The notes beneath the pieces are model-generated. The model saw only the letters and a program-made list of their open reading frames with translations, did not search any database and was not told where the DNA came from. Position numbers and translations under genes: made by a program. From Paramesorhizobium sp049065735 (lineage in GTDB: Bacteria; Pseudomonadota; Alphaproteobacteria; Rhizobiales; Rhizobiaceae): a DNA stretch of 64,000 nt. This document shows positions 1 through 11,211 of the stretch, piece by piece (position 1 is the first letter of the stretch; the number at the start of each line of letters is the position of its first letter). The DNA is taken from the NCBI RefSeq assembly GCF_049065735.1, contig NZ_JBAKHD010000003.1, positions 372,001 to 436,000 of the forward strand. Reading direction: 5' to 3'.

Positions 1-459
1 TGGCGCGGGCGGTCGAAGGAGGCGCTCACCGCCCGCCTGCCCCTAGCAATCGGCTTCCCCGCGGCGTCACGTAGCACGTAGTTCGACGATACCCGCACCG
101 TGCCGGCGGAAGGACGCCCTGTCCTATCCGTCGAATCGCCGACATCGACGCTGACGGCAGAAGTCGTCACCGAGGTCACGCCGAGCGACAGGCGATAGGC
201 CGGCGTCGTTGGCTCACCCGCACCGCCGCTGAAAAGAAAGATCAGCTTGTTGCGCACTTCCTGCCCGTAGCGGGTCGTCGCCGGTTCGATCTCGATCGAG
301 GCGAGCTTGTCGCGCATACCCGGCTGAACGCTACCGCCGATGGCCGCGCCCGCGCCGCCGCCCGAATAGAGCGGCTGCACGGTGCATCCCGAAGCAGCGA
401 GCGTGCCCGCCAAAAGCGCAAGGAGCGCGAAACGCTTCCGCGTGGCCAAAAAAGCGCGA

Positions 460-473
<14 letters not shown>
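1..473 (-). CDS. lptE: LPS-assembly lipoprotein LptE-like, 3' end outside window
   Basis: The reverse-strand frame starts at ATG 473 and stays open to the left edge, so the C-terminus is missing. The product begins with a lipoprotein signal: a basic start, a hydrophobic stretch and a lipobox ASGC with Cys at residue 30, followed by TVQPLYSGG, which resembles alphaproteobacterial LptE. LptE plugs the LptD barrel and helps deliver lipopolysaccharide to the outer surface. The start overlaps the end of leuS by 14 bases, so the two genes are probably co-transcribed and translationally coupled. The leuS-lptE neighbourhood, usually followed by holA, is familiar in alphaproteobacteria. The identity rests on the lipobox, the following residues and context; only about 157 residues are visible. 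Confidence 0.75.
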
Positions 474-3093
<2,620 letters not shown>

Positions 3094-3220
3094 GACCGTA
3101 TTTCTCTTGCAAAGAGGATTTTGAATCTTTGGGCGGACCTTCACCATGGAATGGCGGGGGCGTCAACCTTCGCCGCTCGTTGAGCGTCCCAAACCGTATA
3201 AATTTAAGGAAATGAACGTC

Positions 3221-3892
3221 ATGAGCGATGCCGTCAATGCCGTCGAGCGCCTGGAAACCGTCCGTGCGAGAATCGCGGAAGCGACACGTGAGGCGAAGCG
3301 GACGGAAGGATCGGTGGCGCTCGTCGCCGTGTCCAAGACCTTCGGCGCGGACGATATCCGCCCGGTGCTGGACATCGGTCAGCGCGTTTTCGGCGAAAAC
3401 CGCGTGCAGGAGGCAGAAAGCAAATGGCCGGAGCTGCGGCAGGCTTATAACGGCATCGAATTGCATCTGATCGGCCCGCTGCAGTCCAACAAGGCCGCCG
3501 AGGCGGTAGCCCTGTTCGACGTTATCGAAACCGTGGACCGTGAGAAGATCGCAGCGACGCTCGCCGCCGAGATGAAGAAACAAAACCGTTTTCCTAGGCT
3601 CTATGTACAGGTCAACACCGGGCTGGAACCGCAGAAGGCGGGCATCGCGCCGACCGAAGCCGTGGCCTTCGTCGAGCGTTGCCGCAATACCCACGGCCTC
3701 GCCATAGAGGGACTGATGTGCATTCCGCCTGCAGAGGAGAATCCGGGGCCGCACTTCGCGCTTCTGGAAAAGATCGCCCGCGCGGCCGGCGTCGAGAAGC
3801 TTTCCATGGGCATGTCCGGCGATTATGAAATCGCCATCGCCTTCGGCGCGACATCCGTCCGCGTGGGCTCCGCCATTTTCGGCAGCCGTTAG
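3221..3892 (+). CDS. yggS: YggS-family PLP homeostasis protein
   Basis: Single-domain PLP-binding protein with the fold of the alanine racemase N-terminal domain. The family (YggS/PLPBP) buffers pyridoxal phosphate rather than catalysing a known reaction. The 223-residue product has the PLP-lysine region VALVAVSKTFGADDI near the N-terminus, then FGENRVQEAESKW, HLIGPLQSNK, and the phosphate-binding end LSMGMSGDYEIAIAFGATSVRVGSAIFG. The start is taken as ATG 3221 because AAGGA lies 10 bases before it; ATG 3212 is in frame but almost touches that site. It is divergent from leuS and followed by a palindromic repeat, so it is probably monocistronic. Confidence 0.93.
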   Translation: MSDAVNAVERLETVRARIAEATREAKRTEGSVALVAVSKTFGADDIRPVLDIGQRVFGENRVQEAESKWPELRQAYNGIELHLIGPLQSNKAAEAVALFDVIETVDREKIAATLAAEMKKQNRFPRLYVQVNTGLEPQKAGIAPTEAVAFVERCRNTHGLAIEGLMCIPPAEENPGPHFALLEKIARAAGVEKLSMGMSGDYEIAIAFGATSVRVGSAIFGSR

Positions 3893-3902
3893 AGTCACCC
3901 TC

Positions 3903-3943
3903 CGTCATTCTCGGGCTTGTCCCGAGAATCTCCCAGAATGACG
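3903..3943. repeat. dispersed palindrome, TCTCGGG type
   Basis: An inner palindrome (TTCTCGGGC...CCGAGAA) sits inside an outer pair CGTCATTCT (3903-3911) and AGAATGACG (3935-3943). The same family occurs at 54852-54884, 55013-55045 and 60638-60665. It follows the yggS stop and may also act as an RNA 3' end. A second small hairpin (CAAGGGCT / AGCCCTTG) lies at about 3945-3961. Confidence 0.8.
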
Positions 3944-4046
3944 ACAAGGGCTAAGCCCTTGGTCTTGTTGCGAAGAGGTCAGAAAACTTACATAATCAGC
4001 ACTTAACGCTGGCGGGAGGAAGGCTGGCGCACACCGGAGGAGTTTC

Positions 4047-5999
4047 ATGTCAGAAAAGATTTATCCCGTCCTGCCGGACGCGAAGGCGAATACGCTTATC
4101 GATGATGCGACCTATCAGGAATGGTATCGCGAAAGCGTCGAGAACCCGGAAGGCTTCTGGGCCAAACACGGCAAACGCATCGACTGGTCCAAGCCCTTTA
4201 CCAAGGTAAAGAACACCTCCTTCACCGGCGATGTCTCGATCAAATGGTTCGAAGACGGCGAAACCAACGTCTCCTATAATTGCATCGACCGGCATCTCAA
4301 AAAGCGCGGCGATCAGGTGGCGATTATCTGGGAGGGCGATAACCCCTATTTCGACAAGAAGATCACCTATCGCGAGCTCCACGCCGAAGTCTGCCGCCTC
4401 GCCAATGTGCTGAAGAAGCACGGCGTCAGGAAGGGCGACCGCGTCACCATCTATATGCCGATGATTCCGGAAGCCGCCTATGCGATGCTCGCCTGCGCGC
4501 GCATCGGCGCGGTCCATTCGGTGGTGTTCGGCGGTTTCTCGCCCGATGCGCTGGCCGGGCGTCTCGTCGATTGCCAGTCCACCTTCATCATCACATCAGA
4601 TGAGGGCGTGCGCGGCGGCAAGCCGATCCCGCTGAAAGCCAACACCGATACCGCCATCGGCATCGCGGCCAAGCAGGGGCTGGGGGTCAAAAACGTTCTC
4701 GTCGTACGCCGCACCGGCGGCAAGATCGGCTGGGAGCCGGGCCGCGACCTCTGGTACCACAAGGAAACCGAAGCGGCGGAAGCCGATTGCCCCGCCGAGC
4801 CGATGAATGCGGAAGACCCGCTCTTCATCCTCTACACCTCAGGATCGACCGGCAAGCCCAAGGGCGTACTCCACACCACGGGCGGCTATCTCGTCTATGC
4901 CTCGATGACGCATCAATATGTCTTCGATTATCACGACGGCGATATCTACTGGTGTACCGCCGATGTCGGCTGGGTGACGGGTCATTCCTATATCGTCTAC
5001 GGACCGCTCGCCAACGGCGCGACGACGCTGATGTTCGAAGGCGTGCCGAACCATCCGGACTATGGCCGGTTCTGGGAGATCATCGACAAGCATAAGGTCA
5101 ACATCTTCTACACCGCCCCGACCGCGATCCGCGCGCTGATGGGCGCGGGCGACGAGTTCGTCAAGCGCTCCTCGCGCAAGAGCCTCCGCCTGCTCGGCTC
5201 CGTCGGCGAGCCGATCAATCCGGAAGCCTGGGAATGGTATTACCATGTGGCGGGCGAAGCCCGCTGCCCCATCGTCGATACCTGGTGGCAGACGGAAACG
5301 GGCGGCATCCTCATTACCCCGCTGCCCGGCGCGACGAAGCTGAAGCCCGGCTCCGCCACACGGCCCTTCTTCGGCGTTCAGCCACAACTGGTCGACCAGG
5401 AGGGCAATGTGCTGGAAGGCGCTGCGGACGGCAATCTCTGCATCGTCGATAGCTGGCCCGGCCAGATGCGCACCGTCTATGGCGACCACCAGCGCTTCGT
5501 GGACACCTATTTCTCCACTTACAAGGGCAAATATTTCACCGGCGACGGGTGCCGCCGCGACGCGGACGGCTATTACTGGATCACGGGCCGCGTCGACGAC
5601 GTGCTCAACGTCTCCGGCCACCGCCTGGGCACGGCGGAAGTGGAATCGGCCCTCGTCTCCCACCACCTCGTCTCCGAGGCCGCTGTCGTAGGCTATCCCC
5701 ACAATCTCAAGGGACAGGGCATCTATTGCTATGTCACTCTGATGGCCGATGCCGAGGAAAGCGACGATCTGCGCAAGGAGCTCGTCGCCCATGTGCGCAA
5801 GGAAATCGGCCCTATCGCCACGCCTGACAAGATCCAGTTCGCCCCCGGCCTGCCCAAGACCCGCTCCGGCAAGATCATGCGCCGCATCCTGCGCAAGATC
5901 GCGGAGGACGATTTCGGCTCGCTGGGCGATACCTCGACGCTGGCCGATCCCGGCGTGGTGGAAGGGCTGATTGAAAACAGGCAGAACAGGCAGGGGTAA
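4047..5999 (+). CDS. acsA: acetyl-CoA synthetase (AMP-forming)
   Basis: Activates acetate to acetyl-CoA through acetyl-AMP, feeding the TCA and glyoxylate cycles. The 650-residue product matches the full family length. It has the adenylate-forming P-loop YTSGSTGKPKG at residues 263-273, the ADVGWVTGHSYI and DTWWQTETGG motifs, the hinge region TGRVDDVLNVSGHRLGTAE, and the C-terminal PKTRSGKIMRR in which Lys609 is the residue regulated by acetylation in this family. ATG 4047 follows a strong GGAGGA site. A strong terminator closes the unit at 6009-6036, so it is probably a single-gene transcript. Confidence 0.97.
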   Translation: MSEKIYPVLPDAKANTLIDDATYQEWYRESVENPEGFWAKHGKRIDWSKPFTKVKNTSFTGDVSIKWFEDGETNVSYNCIDRHLKKRGDQVAIIWEGDNPYFDKKITYRELHAEVCRLANVLKKHGVRKGDRVTIYMPMIPEAAYAMLACARIGAVHSVVFGGFSPDALAGRLVDCQSTFIITSDEGVRGGKPIPLKANTDTAIGIAAKQGLGVKNVLVVRRTGGKIGWEPGRDLWYHKETEAAEADCPAEPMNAEDPLFILYTSGSTGKPKGVLHTTGGYLVYASMTHQYVFDYHDGDIYWCTADVGWVTGHSYIVYGPLANGATTLMFEGVPNHPDYGRFWEIIDKHKVNIFYTAPTAIRALMGAGDEFVKRSSRKSLRLLGSVGEPINPEAWEWYYHVAGEARCPIVDTWWQTETGGILITPLPGATKLKPGSATRPFFGVQPQLVDQEGNVLEGAADGNLCIVDSWPGQMRTVYGDHQRFVDTYFSTYKGKYFTGDGCRRDADGYYWITGRVDDVLNVSGHRLGTAEVESALVSHHLVSEAAVVGYPHNLKGQGIYCYVTLMADAEESDDLRKELVAHVRKEIGPIATPDKIQFAPGLPKTRSGKIMRRILRKIAEDDFGSLGDTSTLADPGVVEGLIENRQNRQG

Positions 6000-6008
6000 G
6001 TAAGGAAG

Positions 6009-6036
6009 GGCCGGGTAACTCCGGCCTTTTTCTTTT
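6009..6036 (+). terminator. Rho-independent terminator of acsA
   Basis: Perfect stem GGCCGG/CCGGCC with a six-base loop (GTAACT), followed immediately by TTTTTCTTTT. It lies 10 bases after the acsA stop. Confidence 0.9.
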
Positions 6037-6063
6037 GCGAACAATTCTGGCCCGGACATTTAA

Positions 6064-6092
6064 TTGAACCGTGTAGCGCTACATGCTACAGT
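6064..6092 (+). promoter_or_regulatory. higBA promoter with palindromic operator
   Basis: A sigma70-like promoter reads TTGAAC (6064-6069), a 17-base spacer, then TACAGT (6087-6092). The spacer holds a perfect 12-base palindrome TGTAGCGCTACA at 6072-6083, and the half-site GCTACA recurs at 6085-6090 across the -10 box. Autorepression of TA operons by the antitoxin is the family rule; binding by HigA here is inferred. The expected transcript start falls at about 6098-6100, on the proposed toxin ATG. Confidence 0.6.
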
Positions 6093-6097
6093 TCGAC

Positions 6098-6454
6098 ATG
6101 ATTATAAGCTTTCGGCATAAAGGACTTGAAGCCCTCTTCAAAAAAGGCTCGTCACGGGGTGTGCAGGCCGCGCATGTGCCGAAATTGCAACGTATTCTCG
6201 CTTTTCTAGACATCGCCACCACACCGGCAGACATGGACTATCCGGGTTACAAATTACACCTTCTCAAAGGCGATATGAAAGGCCATTGGTCTGTTTGGGT
6301 GAACGGTAATTGGCGTGTCACGTTCCGATTTATCGGAACTGATGTGGAATTGGTCGATTACAAAGATACCATTGAGGAGAATGAATATGATGAAAAACCA
6401 TCCTCATCCCGGAGAAATGCTACGAGAAGACGTGCTGATCCCACTCGGGCTTGA
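6098..6454 (+). CDS. higB: HigB/RelE-family toxin with shifted C-terminus
   Basis: RelE/HigB-fold mRNA interferase that cleaves mRNA on the ribosome when its antitoxin is lost. The core is typical: MIISFRHKGLEALF at the start, PGYKLHLLKGDMKGHWSVWVNGNWRVTFRF in the middle, then DVELVDYKD. HigB proteins normally end a few residues later (VDYxDYH-stop). Here the frame instead runs about 27 residues further into a basic tail (SSSRRNATRRRADPTRA) that overlaps higA by 68 bases. Restoring one T after position 6366 would give DYKDYH-stop, so a single-base deletion is likely. ATG 6098 is chosen by family fit; an in-frame ATG at 6083 would add five residues. Confidence 0.85.
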   Translation: MIISFRHKGLEALFKKGSSRGVQAAHVPKLQRILAFLDIATTPADMDYPGYKLHLLKGDMKGHWSVWVNGNWRVTFRFIGTDVELVDYKDTIEENEYDEKPSSSRRNATRRRADPTRA

Positions 6455-6671
6455 AGTGACGGATGCAGCGCGGCGTCTCGGAATCGCCCGTACGACTCTC
6501 TCCCGCGTGATCAATGGGAAATCTGGTATCAGTTCCGATCTTGCAGTCCGCTTGGAGCGTGCAGGAGTAGGGACGGCACGCGCCTGGATGGCGCTGCAAG
6601 CCAATTACGAGTTATCCAAAGCGCTTGAGCGGGAGTTGCCGGATGTGAAGCCGTTTAAATCGGCGGCGTGA
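6387..6671 (+). CDS. higA: HigA-family antitoxin
   Basis: Helix-turn-helix antitoxin of the XRE/HigA type, which binds and neutralises HigB and represses the operon. The 94-residue product begins MMKNHPHPGEMLREDVLIPLGLEV, a HigA hallmark, followed by the HTH segment VTDAARRLGIARTTLSRVINGKSGIS and a C-terminal helix (WMALQANYELSKAL). GAGGAG at 6374-6379 favours ATG 6387 over ATG 6381. The gene lies inside the 3' end of the extended higB frame, and its ribosome binding site sits just after the position where the ancestral toxin would have stopped. The antitoxin looks intact. Confidence 0.92.
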   Translation: MMKNHPHPGEMLREDVLIPLGLEVTDAARRLGIARTTLSRVINGKSGISSDLAVRLERAGVGTARAWMALQANYELSKALERELPDVKPFKSAA

Positions 6672-6703
6672 AGGCAACGCTCCGCCTTGATCATGCCGGT
6701 TCG

Positions 6704-6880
6704 CTAAAAATCGATCGCCCGGCCTTTGATTTCCCAATCGCCGAATCGCGCCGGGTCCTTGCCACCGCGCCCGCCGATTTCGCGCTGGGTCTGCTTTTCG
6801 GCAGCTTCCGCCGCGCGCCGCTCTTCCGCTTCTTTCAACGCGCGTTCGGCTGCGGGCGGAATATCCTTTTTCTCGCTCAT
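6704..6880 (-). CDS. DUF1674 / SdhAF4-like small protein
   Basis: A 58-residue protein, too short for most default gene calls. Its C-terminus GGRGGKDPARFGDWEIKGRAIDF carries the DUF1674 signature (G-x-P-x-R-[FY]-GDWE-x-KGR-x-x-DF), the family of succinate dehydrogenase assembly factor 4, which helps flavinylated SdhA mature. The N-terminal half is charged and Ala/Glu-rich (AAERALKEAEERRAAEAAEKQ). ATG 6880 is preceded by GAGGAA at a good distance. It is convergent with higA and divergent from htpX. Confidence 0.85.
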   Translation of the reverse strand: MSEKKDIPPAAERALKEAEERRAAEAAEKQTQREIGGRGGKDPARFGDWEIKGRAIDF

Positions 6881-6994
6881 CTCGTTTCCTCGATATCCTT
6901 TGCTCACACATTGAAGCTTGGCGGTTTCGATACCATCATATAGGCGAACGCTATAAAGCGGCAAATCAGGCTTTAATTCGCAACGGAGACGACG

Positions 6995-7996
6995 ATGAAC
7001 ATGATGCGTACTGCCATGTTGCTGGCCTTCATGACGGCGATGTTCATGGCCCTCGGCTATCTCATCGGCGGCACGGGCGGCATGATGATCGCGCTCGTCT
7101 TCGCCGCCGGGATGAACCTGTTCAGCTACTGGAATTCCGACAAGATGGTGCTGCGCATGTATGGCGCGCATGAGGTGGATGAGCGCAATGCGCCCGAGTA
7201 TTACCGCATCGTCCGGGAATTGGCTGAGCGCGCCGGCCTGCCGATGCCGCGCGTCTATATCATCGATGAGGCGCAGCCCAATGCCTTCGCCACCGGGCGC
7301 AACCCGGAAAACGCCGCCGTCGCCGCCACCACCGGCCTGCTCAACCGCCTCACCCCGCAGGAACTGGCAGGCGTGATGGCGCATGAGCTTGCCCATATCC
7401 AGAACCGCGACACGCTAACCATGACGATAACAGCGACGCTCGCCGGCGCCATTTCCATGCTCGGCAATTTCGCCTTCTTCTTCGGCGGCAATCGCGAGAA
7501 CAACAATCCGCTCGGCTTCGTCGGCATGCTCGTTGCCATGATCGTCGCGCCCCTCGCGGCCATGCTGGTGCAGATGGCGATCAGCCGTACCCGCGAGTAC
7601 TCCGCCGACCGGCGCGGCGCGGAAATCTGCGGCCATCCGCTCTGGCTCGCCTCGGCGCTGCGCAAGATCGCCATGGGCGCGCACGATATTCCCAACGCGG
7701 AGGCGGAGCATAACCCCGCCACCGCGCATATGTTCATCATCAACCCGCTGCATGGGCAGGGGGCGGACAATCTCTTTTCCACCCATCCCGACACTCAGAA
7801 CCGCATCGCTGCCCTGCAGACGATGGCGGCGGAATTCGGCCAGTCCGGTTCGGCTTTCAGTTCCGTACCCGGCGGTACGCGCCCCTCTTCCGCCTCCCGC
7901 TCACCCCTTTGGGGCGGGGAACCGACCGCGCTTCACCCCTGGGGCAGTCCCGGCGATGACGAGGATCGGACTCCGCCGAAAGGCCCGTGGTCGTGA
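6995..7996 (+). CDS. htpX: HtpX, membrane M48 metalloprotease
   Basis: Zinc protease of the inner membrane that degrades misfolded membrane proteins together with FtsH. The 333-residue product has two N-terminal membrane segments (MLLAFMTAMFMALGYLIG and MMIALVFAAGMNLF), the zinc motif HELAH at residues 130-134, two further hydrophobic segments, and SRTREYSADRRGAE supplying the third zinc ligand. After about residue 285 the sequence is a low-complexity Pro/Gly/Ser tail (SSVPGGTRPSSASRSPLWGGEP) that varies in relatives. Its stop overlaps the rsmB start, so the two are translationally coupled. Confidence 0.95.
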   Translation: MNMMRTAMLLAFMTAMFMALGYLIGGTGGMMIALVFAAGMNLFSYWNSDKMVLRMYGAHEVDERNAPEYYRIVRELAERAGLPMPRVYIIDEAQPNAFATGRNPENAAVAATTGLLNRLTPQELAGVMAHELAHIQNRDTLTMTITATLAGAISMLGNFAFFFGGNRENNNPLGFVGMLVAMIVAPLAAMLVQMAISRTREYSADRRGAEICGHPLWLASALRKIAMGAHDIPNAEAEHNPATAHMFIINPLHGQGADNLFSTHPDTQNRIAALQTMAAEFGQSGSAFSSVPGGTRPSSASRSPLWGGEPTALHPWGSPGDDEDRTPPKGPWS

Positions 7997-9360
7997 GCGG
8001 CGGAACGGCGCTACGCCGGAGCAAGCAAAAACAAAACCCTCGGGAAAACCTACAAAAGCCGGGCCTCGCCGCGCGCCAATGCGCCGCAAGGCTCTTGAGC
8101 GCGGTCATCGAAAAGAAGACCTCGCTCGACGGGCTCACCGATGTCAAGCACGGCCATCCGCAATATATGGCGCTCGATGACCGCGATCGGTCACTGGTCC
8201 GCGCCATCCTCGGCGCGGCGCTGCGCCATCGCGGCACCATCGACGCCCTGCTGAGCCAGTTGCTCGACCGTCCGCTGCCGGAAAACGCGGCTGCGCTGAA
8301 GGCCCTTCTGCACATCGCCGCCGCGCAGATTCTCTATCTCGATATCCCCGACCATTCCGCCGTCGATCTGGCCGTCACCGCCGCCAATGACGATCCGCGT
8401 AACCGGCGTTACACCGGTCTCGTCAATGCGCTCCTGCGCCGCCTCTCTCGTGACAAGGACAAGCTCTCCACCGGCGCGCCTAACGCGCCCGCCTGGTTTG
8501 CCGAAAGCCTCGTCAAAGCCTATGGCGGGGAAAAGGCCGCCTCCATTCTGGCCATGCATGCGCTGGAAGCGCCGCTGGACCTGACCGTCAAAAGCGACCC
8601 GCAAGGCTGGGCCGAACGCCTTGGCGGCATCGTGCTGCCGAACGGCACGGTACGGCTCGCCAAGCTGGAAGGCGCTCTCACCGAGCTTCCCGGCTTTGAA
8701 GATGGCGAATGGTGGGTGCAGGACGCCGCCGCAAGCCTCCCCGCCCGCCTCCTTGGCGATATCAAGGGCAAGCGCGTCGCCGACCTCTGCGCCGCGCCCG
8801 GCGGCAAAACCGCGCAACTGGTGCTCGCCGGCGCGGATGTTACCGCGCTCGACATTTCCGCCAACCGCCTCGCCCGCCTCAAAGGCAATCTGGAACGGCT
8901 GAAACTGCAGGCGCACACGGTCGAGGCCAATCTCCTGCAATACCAGCCGGACGAGCCATTCGATGCCGTGCTGCTCGACGCCCCCTGCTCCTCCACCGGC
9001 ACGGTGCGCCGCCACCCCGACGTGCCCTGGACGAAATCGCCCGAGGACATCGCCAAGCTCACCGCGCTGCAGGCTGAGTTTCTCGCCCGCGCCGTAGACA
9101 TGGTAAAGCCCGGCGGCACCATCGTTTTCTCCAACTGCTCGCTCGATCCGGCAGAGGGGGAGGCGGTGGCAAGGCATGCCCTTGAACACAAGCTGCTTGA
9201 AGCTTATCCTGTATTGGAAAATGAATTTCCGGGCCTTGAAGGCCTGGTGACGCGGGAAGGTTTTTTACGATCGACCCCGGTGGACTATCCCCATCCCAAC
9301 CCGCGCTTGGCGGGGATGGATGGTTTTTTTGCGGCGCGGTTCCGCCGGATTTCTGCTTAA
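7987..9360 (+). CDS. rsmB: RsmB-type 16S rRNA m5C methyltransferase
   Basis: Predicted to methylate 16S rRNA at C967 using S-adenosylmethionine. An N-terminal NusB-like helical domain (roughly residues 25-165) is followed by the Rossmann methyltransferase domain with DLCAAPGGKTAQL as the SAM loop, DAPCSSTGTVRRHPD with the resolving Cys, and FSNCSLDPAEGE with the catalytic Cys. Two GTG starts are possible: 7987, and 7993, which forms a GTGA overlap with the htpX stop. GTG 7987 is used here; the difference is two residues. The htpX-rsmB-heparinase-purH order fits Brucella-like chromosomes. Confidence 0.93.
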   Translation: MVVSGGTALRRSKQKQNPRENLQKPGLAARQCAARLLSAVIEKKTSLDGLTDVKHGHPQYMALDDRDRSLVRAILGAALRHRGTIDALLSQLLDRPLPENAAALKALLHIAAAQILYLDIPDHSAVDLAVTAANDDPRNRRYTGLVNALLRRLSRDKDKLSTGAPNAPAWFAESLVKAYGGEKAASILAMHALEAPLDLTVKSDPQGWAERLGGIVLPNGTVRLAKLEGALTELPGFEDGEWWVQDAAASLPARLLGDIKGKRVADLCAAPGGKTAQLVLAGADVTALDISANRLARLKGNLERLKLQAHTVEANLLQYQPDEPFDAVLLDAPCSSTGTVRRHPDVPWTKSPEDIAKLTALQAEFLARAVDMVKPGGTIVFSNCSLDPAEGEAVARHALEHKLLEAYPVLENEFPGLEGLVTREGFLRSTPVDYPHPNPRLAGMDGFFAARFRRISA

Positions 9361-9432
9361 GTTTTGAACGAAATACTGAATTCGAATGATGAAGTATGGT
9401 TAACAAAAGCTTTACTATTAGTGAATCATAAT

Positions 9433-9461
9433 TTGTCCAAGGACCGGACGTTCGTCATAAA
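9433..9461 (+). promoter_or_regulatory. candidate promoter of the heparinase-like gene
   Basis: TTGTCC (9433-9438), a 17-base spacer and CATAAA (9456-9461) lie in an AT-rich gap of about 130 bases between rsmB and the next gene. AAGGAG then appears about 10 bases before the GTG start. Confidence 0.45.
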
Positions 9462-9488
9462 CCTGCGGGGGACAAGGAGATAAAACGC

Positions 9489-11204
9489 GTGACGGTCGCG
9501 CTCAGCGAAACGCCGCATCTCTGGGGACTGGCCGCGGCGCAGATGTGGCGGCGCATGCGCCGGCGCGTGCGCATGGGGCCGCTGTTCCGCTGGCGTTTCA
9601 CCGGGTTCACGCCGGAGCGCGTGCTGATCGCCCCGCCCGACCTTCGCATCGCCGACCCGCAGATCGCGCAGGAATTCTACCACGGCCGTTTCTCCTTCGC
9701 CGGGCGCACGATCGAGACCGGCGGCCGCTCTCCCTTCGCCGCGGAGCCGCCAAGCGCGGCCTGGGAGGCGGAGCTGCATAATTTCGGCTGGCTTCGCCAT
9801 CTGCGCGCGGCCAGCAACGAGCTTGCCACGGTCAATGCCCGCGCGCTTGTCGATGACTGGATCGCGCTCTATGGCCGCCGCATGGGCGGCACCGCCTGGG
9901 CGCCCGAGATCACCGCGCAGCGCATCATCGCCTGGCTGCAATATTCCAACCTCATCCTTGCCGGGTCGGAGCTTCGCGCCTACCGCAAGTTTATGCGTTC
10001 GCTGGCCTTCCAGGTCCGTTATCTACGCACCGTCGCCGCCGTTATGGACGATGGCGAGGAAAAGCTCCGCGCCCGCATTGCGCTGGCGTTCGCCTCGCTG
10101 GCGTTACCCGTTTCGCCCTCCACCGCCCGCGCCGCGCGGCGGCATCTGGAGCATGAGCTGATCCGCCAGATCCTGCCCGATGGCGGCCATATCTCGCGCA
10201 ACCCCATGACGGTGCTGGAACTGTTGGCTGATCTCCTGCCGCTGCGCCAGACCTATGCCAATGGCGCGGAAGCCCCGCCTAAGGCGCTTATCGAAGCGGT
10301 GGAGCGCATGCTGCCCGCGCTGCGTTTCTTCCGTCATCATGATGGCAGCCTTGCCTTGTTCAACGGCGTCGGCCCGACCTTGCCCGAGCGCATCATCGCC
10401 GTCCTCCGCCATGACGAGACGGCGGGCTCTCCGCTCACCCACGCGCCGCATTCGGGCTATGAGCGCATGTCGATGGGCTCGACCACCATCATCGCCGACA
10501 CCGGCCTGCCGCCGCCCGTTACCGCCTCGCGCGATGCGCATGCCGGCTGCCTCGCCTTCGAAATGTCGTCCGGACGGCAGCGCTATGTGGTCAATGCCGG
10601 CATCGACCGCTACGGCCCGCCGGAATTCCGCCCGCTCGGCCGTTCCACCGCCGCCCATTCCACCGCCACCGTCAACGATACCTCCTCCTGCCGGTTCAGC
10701 CTCTCGTCCAGCCTTTCCAACATGCTCGGCACACCCATCATCGCCGGGCCGACGAAAGTGCAGATCAAGCGCATCGAGGGCATGGACGAGCAGGGCTTCA
10801 CCGCCCGGCACGACGGCTATGCAAGGCTTTTCGGCATCTATCACGAGCGCTCCATCGTGCTCTCGCACAATGGCAGCGTCATCGAAGGCCGCGACCGGTT
10901 TCTAGGCGCCGGCGACAAGCCGCCTCGCAACAACGGCCGGGACAACGTCACCATCCGTTTTCATATTCACCCCGCAGTGGATGTCGGCTTCGACGAGGAC
11001 GGCTTGCTTATTCTCTCCGCCGACCGCGACGACACCTGGGCCTTCTCCTGCATCGAAATCGCGCCGGAGCTGGAGGATTCGATCTTCTTCGCCGGCTTCC
11101 GTGGCCCGGTGCGGACCAAGCAGATCGTGCTGGCCTTCCCCGCCTCGCAGCTTCCGGAGGTGAACTGGCGTTTTACCCGGATAGCATTGGGTAGTTATGT
11201 GTGA
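9489..11204 (+). CDS. heparinase II/III family protein
   Basis: A 571-residue protein with an alpha-helical toroid N-terminal half (WLQYSNLILAGSELRAYRKFMRSLAFQVRYLR) and a beta-rich C-terminal half containing YERMSMGSTTIIADTG and DGYARLFGIYHERSIVLSHNG, the layout of heparinase II/III-like polysaccharide lyases. The family cleaves uronic-acid-containing glycans by beta-elimination; the true substrate of this conserved alphaproteobacterial branch is not known. GTG 9489 has a clear AAGGAG site. No export signal is visible, unlike secreted heparinases, which suggests a cytoplasmic or envelope-linked role. The gene lies between rsmB and purH and has its own likely promoter. Confidence 0.8.
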   Translation: MTVALSETPHLWGLAAAQMWRRMRRRVRMGPLFRWRFTGFTPERVLIAPPDLRIADPQIAQEFYHGRFSFAGRTIETGGRSPFAAEPPSAAWEAELHNFGWLRHLRAASNELATVNARALVDDWIALYGRRMGGTAWAPEITAQRIIAWLQYSNLILAGSELRAYRKFMRSLAFQVRYLRTVAAVMDDGEEKLRARIALAFASLALPVSPSTARAARRHLEHELIRQILPDGGHISRNPMTVLELLADLLPLRQTYANGAEAPPKALIEAVERMLPALRFFRHHDGSLALFNGVGPTLPERIIAVLRHDETAGSPLTHAPHSGYERMSMGSTTIIADTGLPPPVTASRDAHAGCLAFEMSSGRQRYVVNAGIDRYGPPEFRPLGRSTAAHSTATVNDTSSCRFSLSSSLSNMLGTPIIAGPTKVQIKRIEGMDEQGFTARHDGYARLFGIYHERSIVLSHNGSVIEGRDRFLGAGDKPPRNNGRDNVTIRFHIHPAVDVGFDEDGLLILSADRDDTWAFSCIEIAPELEDSIFFAGFRGPVRTKQIVLAFPASQLPEVNWRFTRIALGSYV

Positions 11205-11211
11205 GCGCCGT

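Noticed and set aside
6612..6911. A 99-codon minus-strand frame overlapping the SdhAF4-like gene.
   Set aside because: The DUF1674 signature is in a different frame (6704-6880) with a good start; this frame is Arg/Gly-rich shadow.
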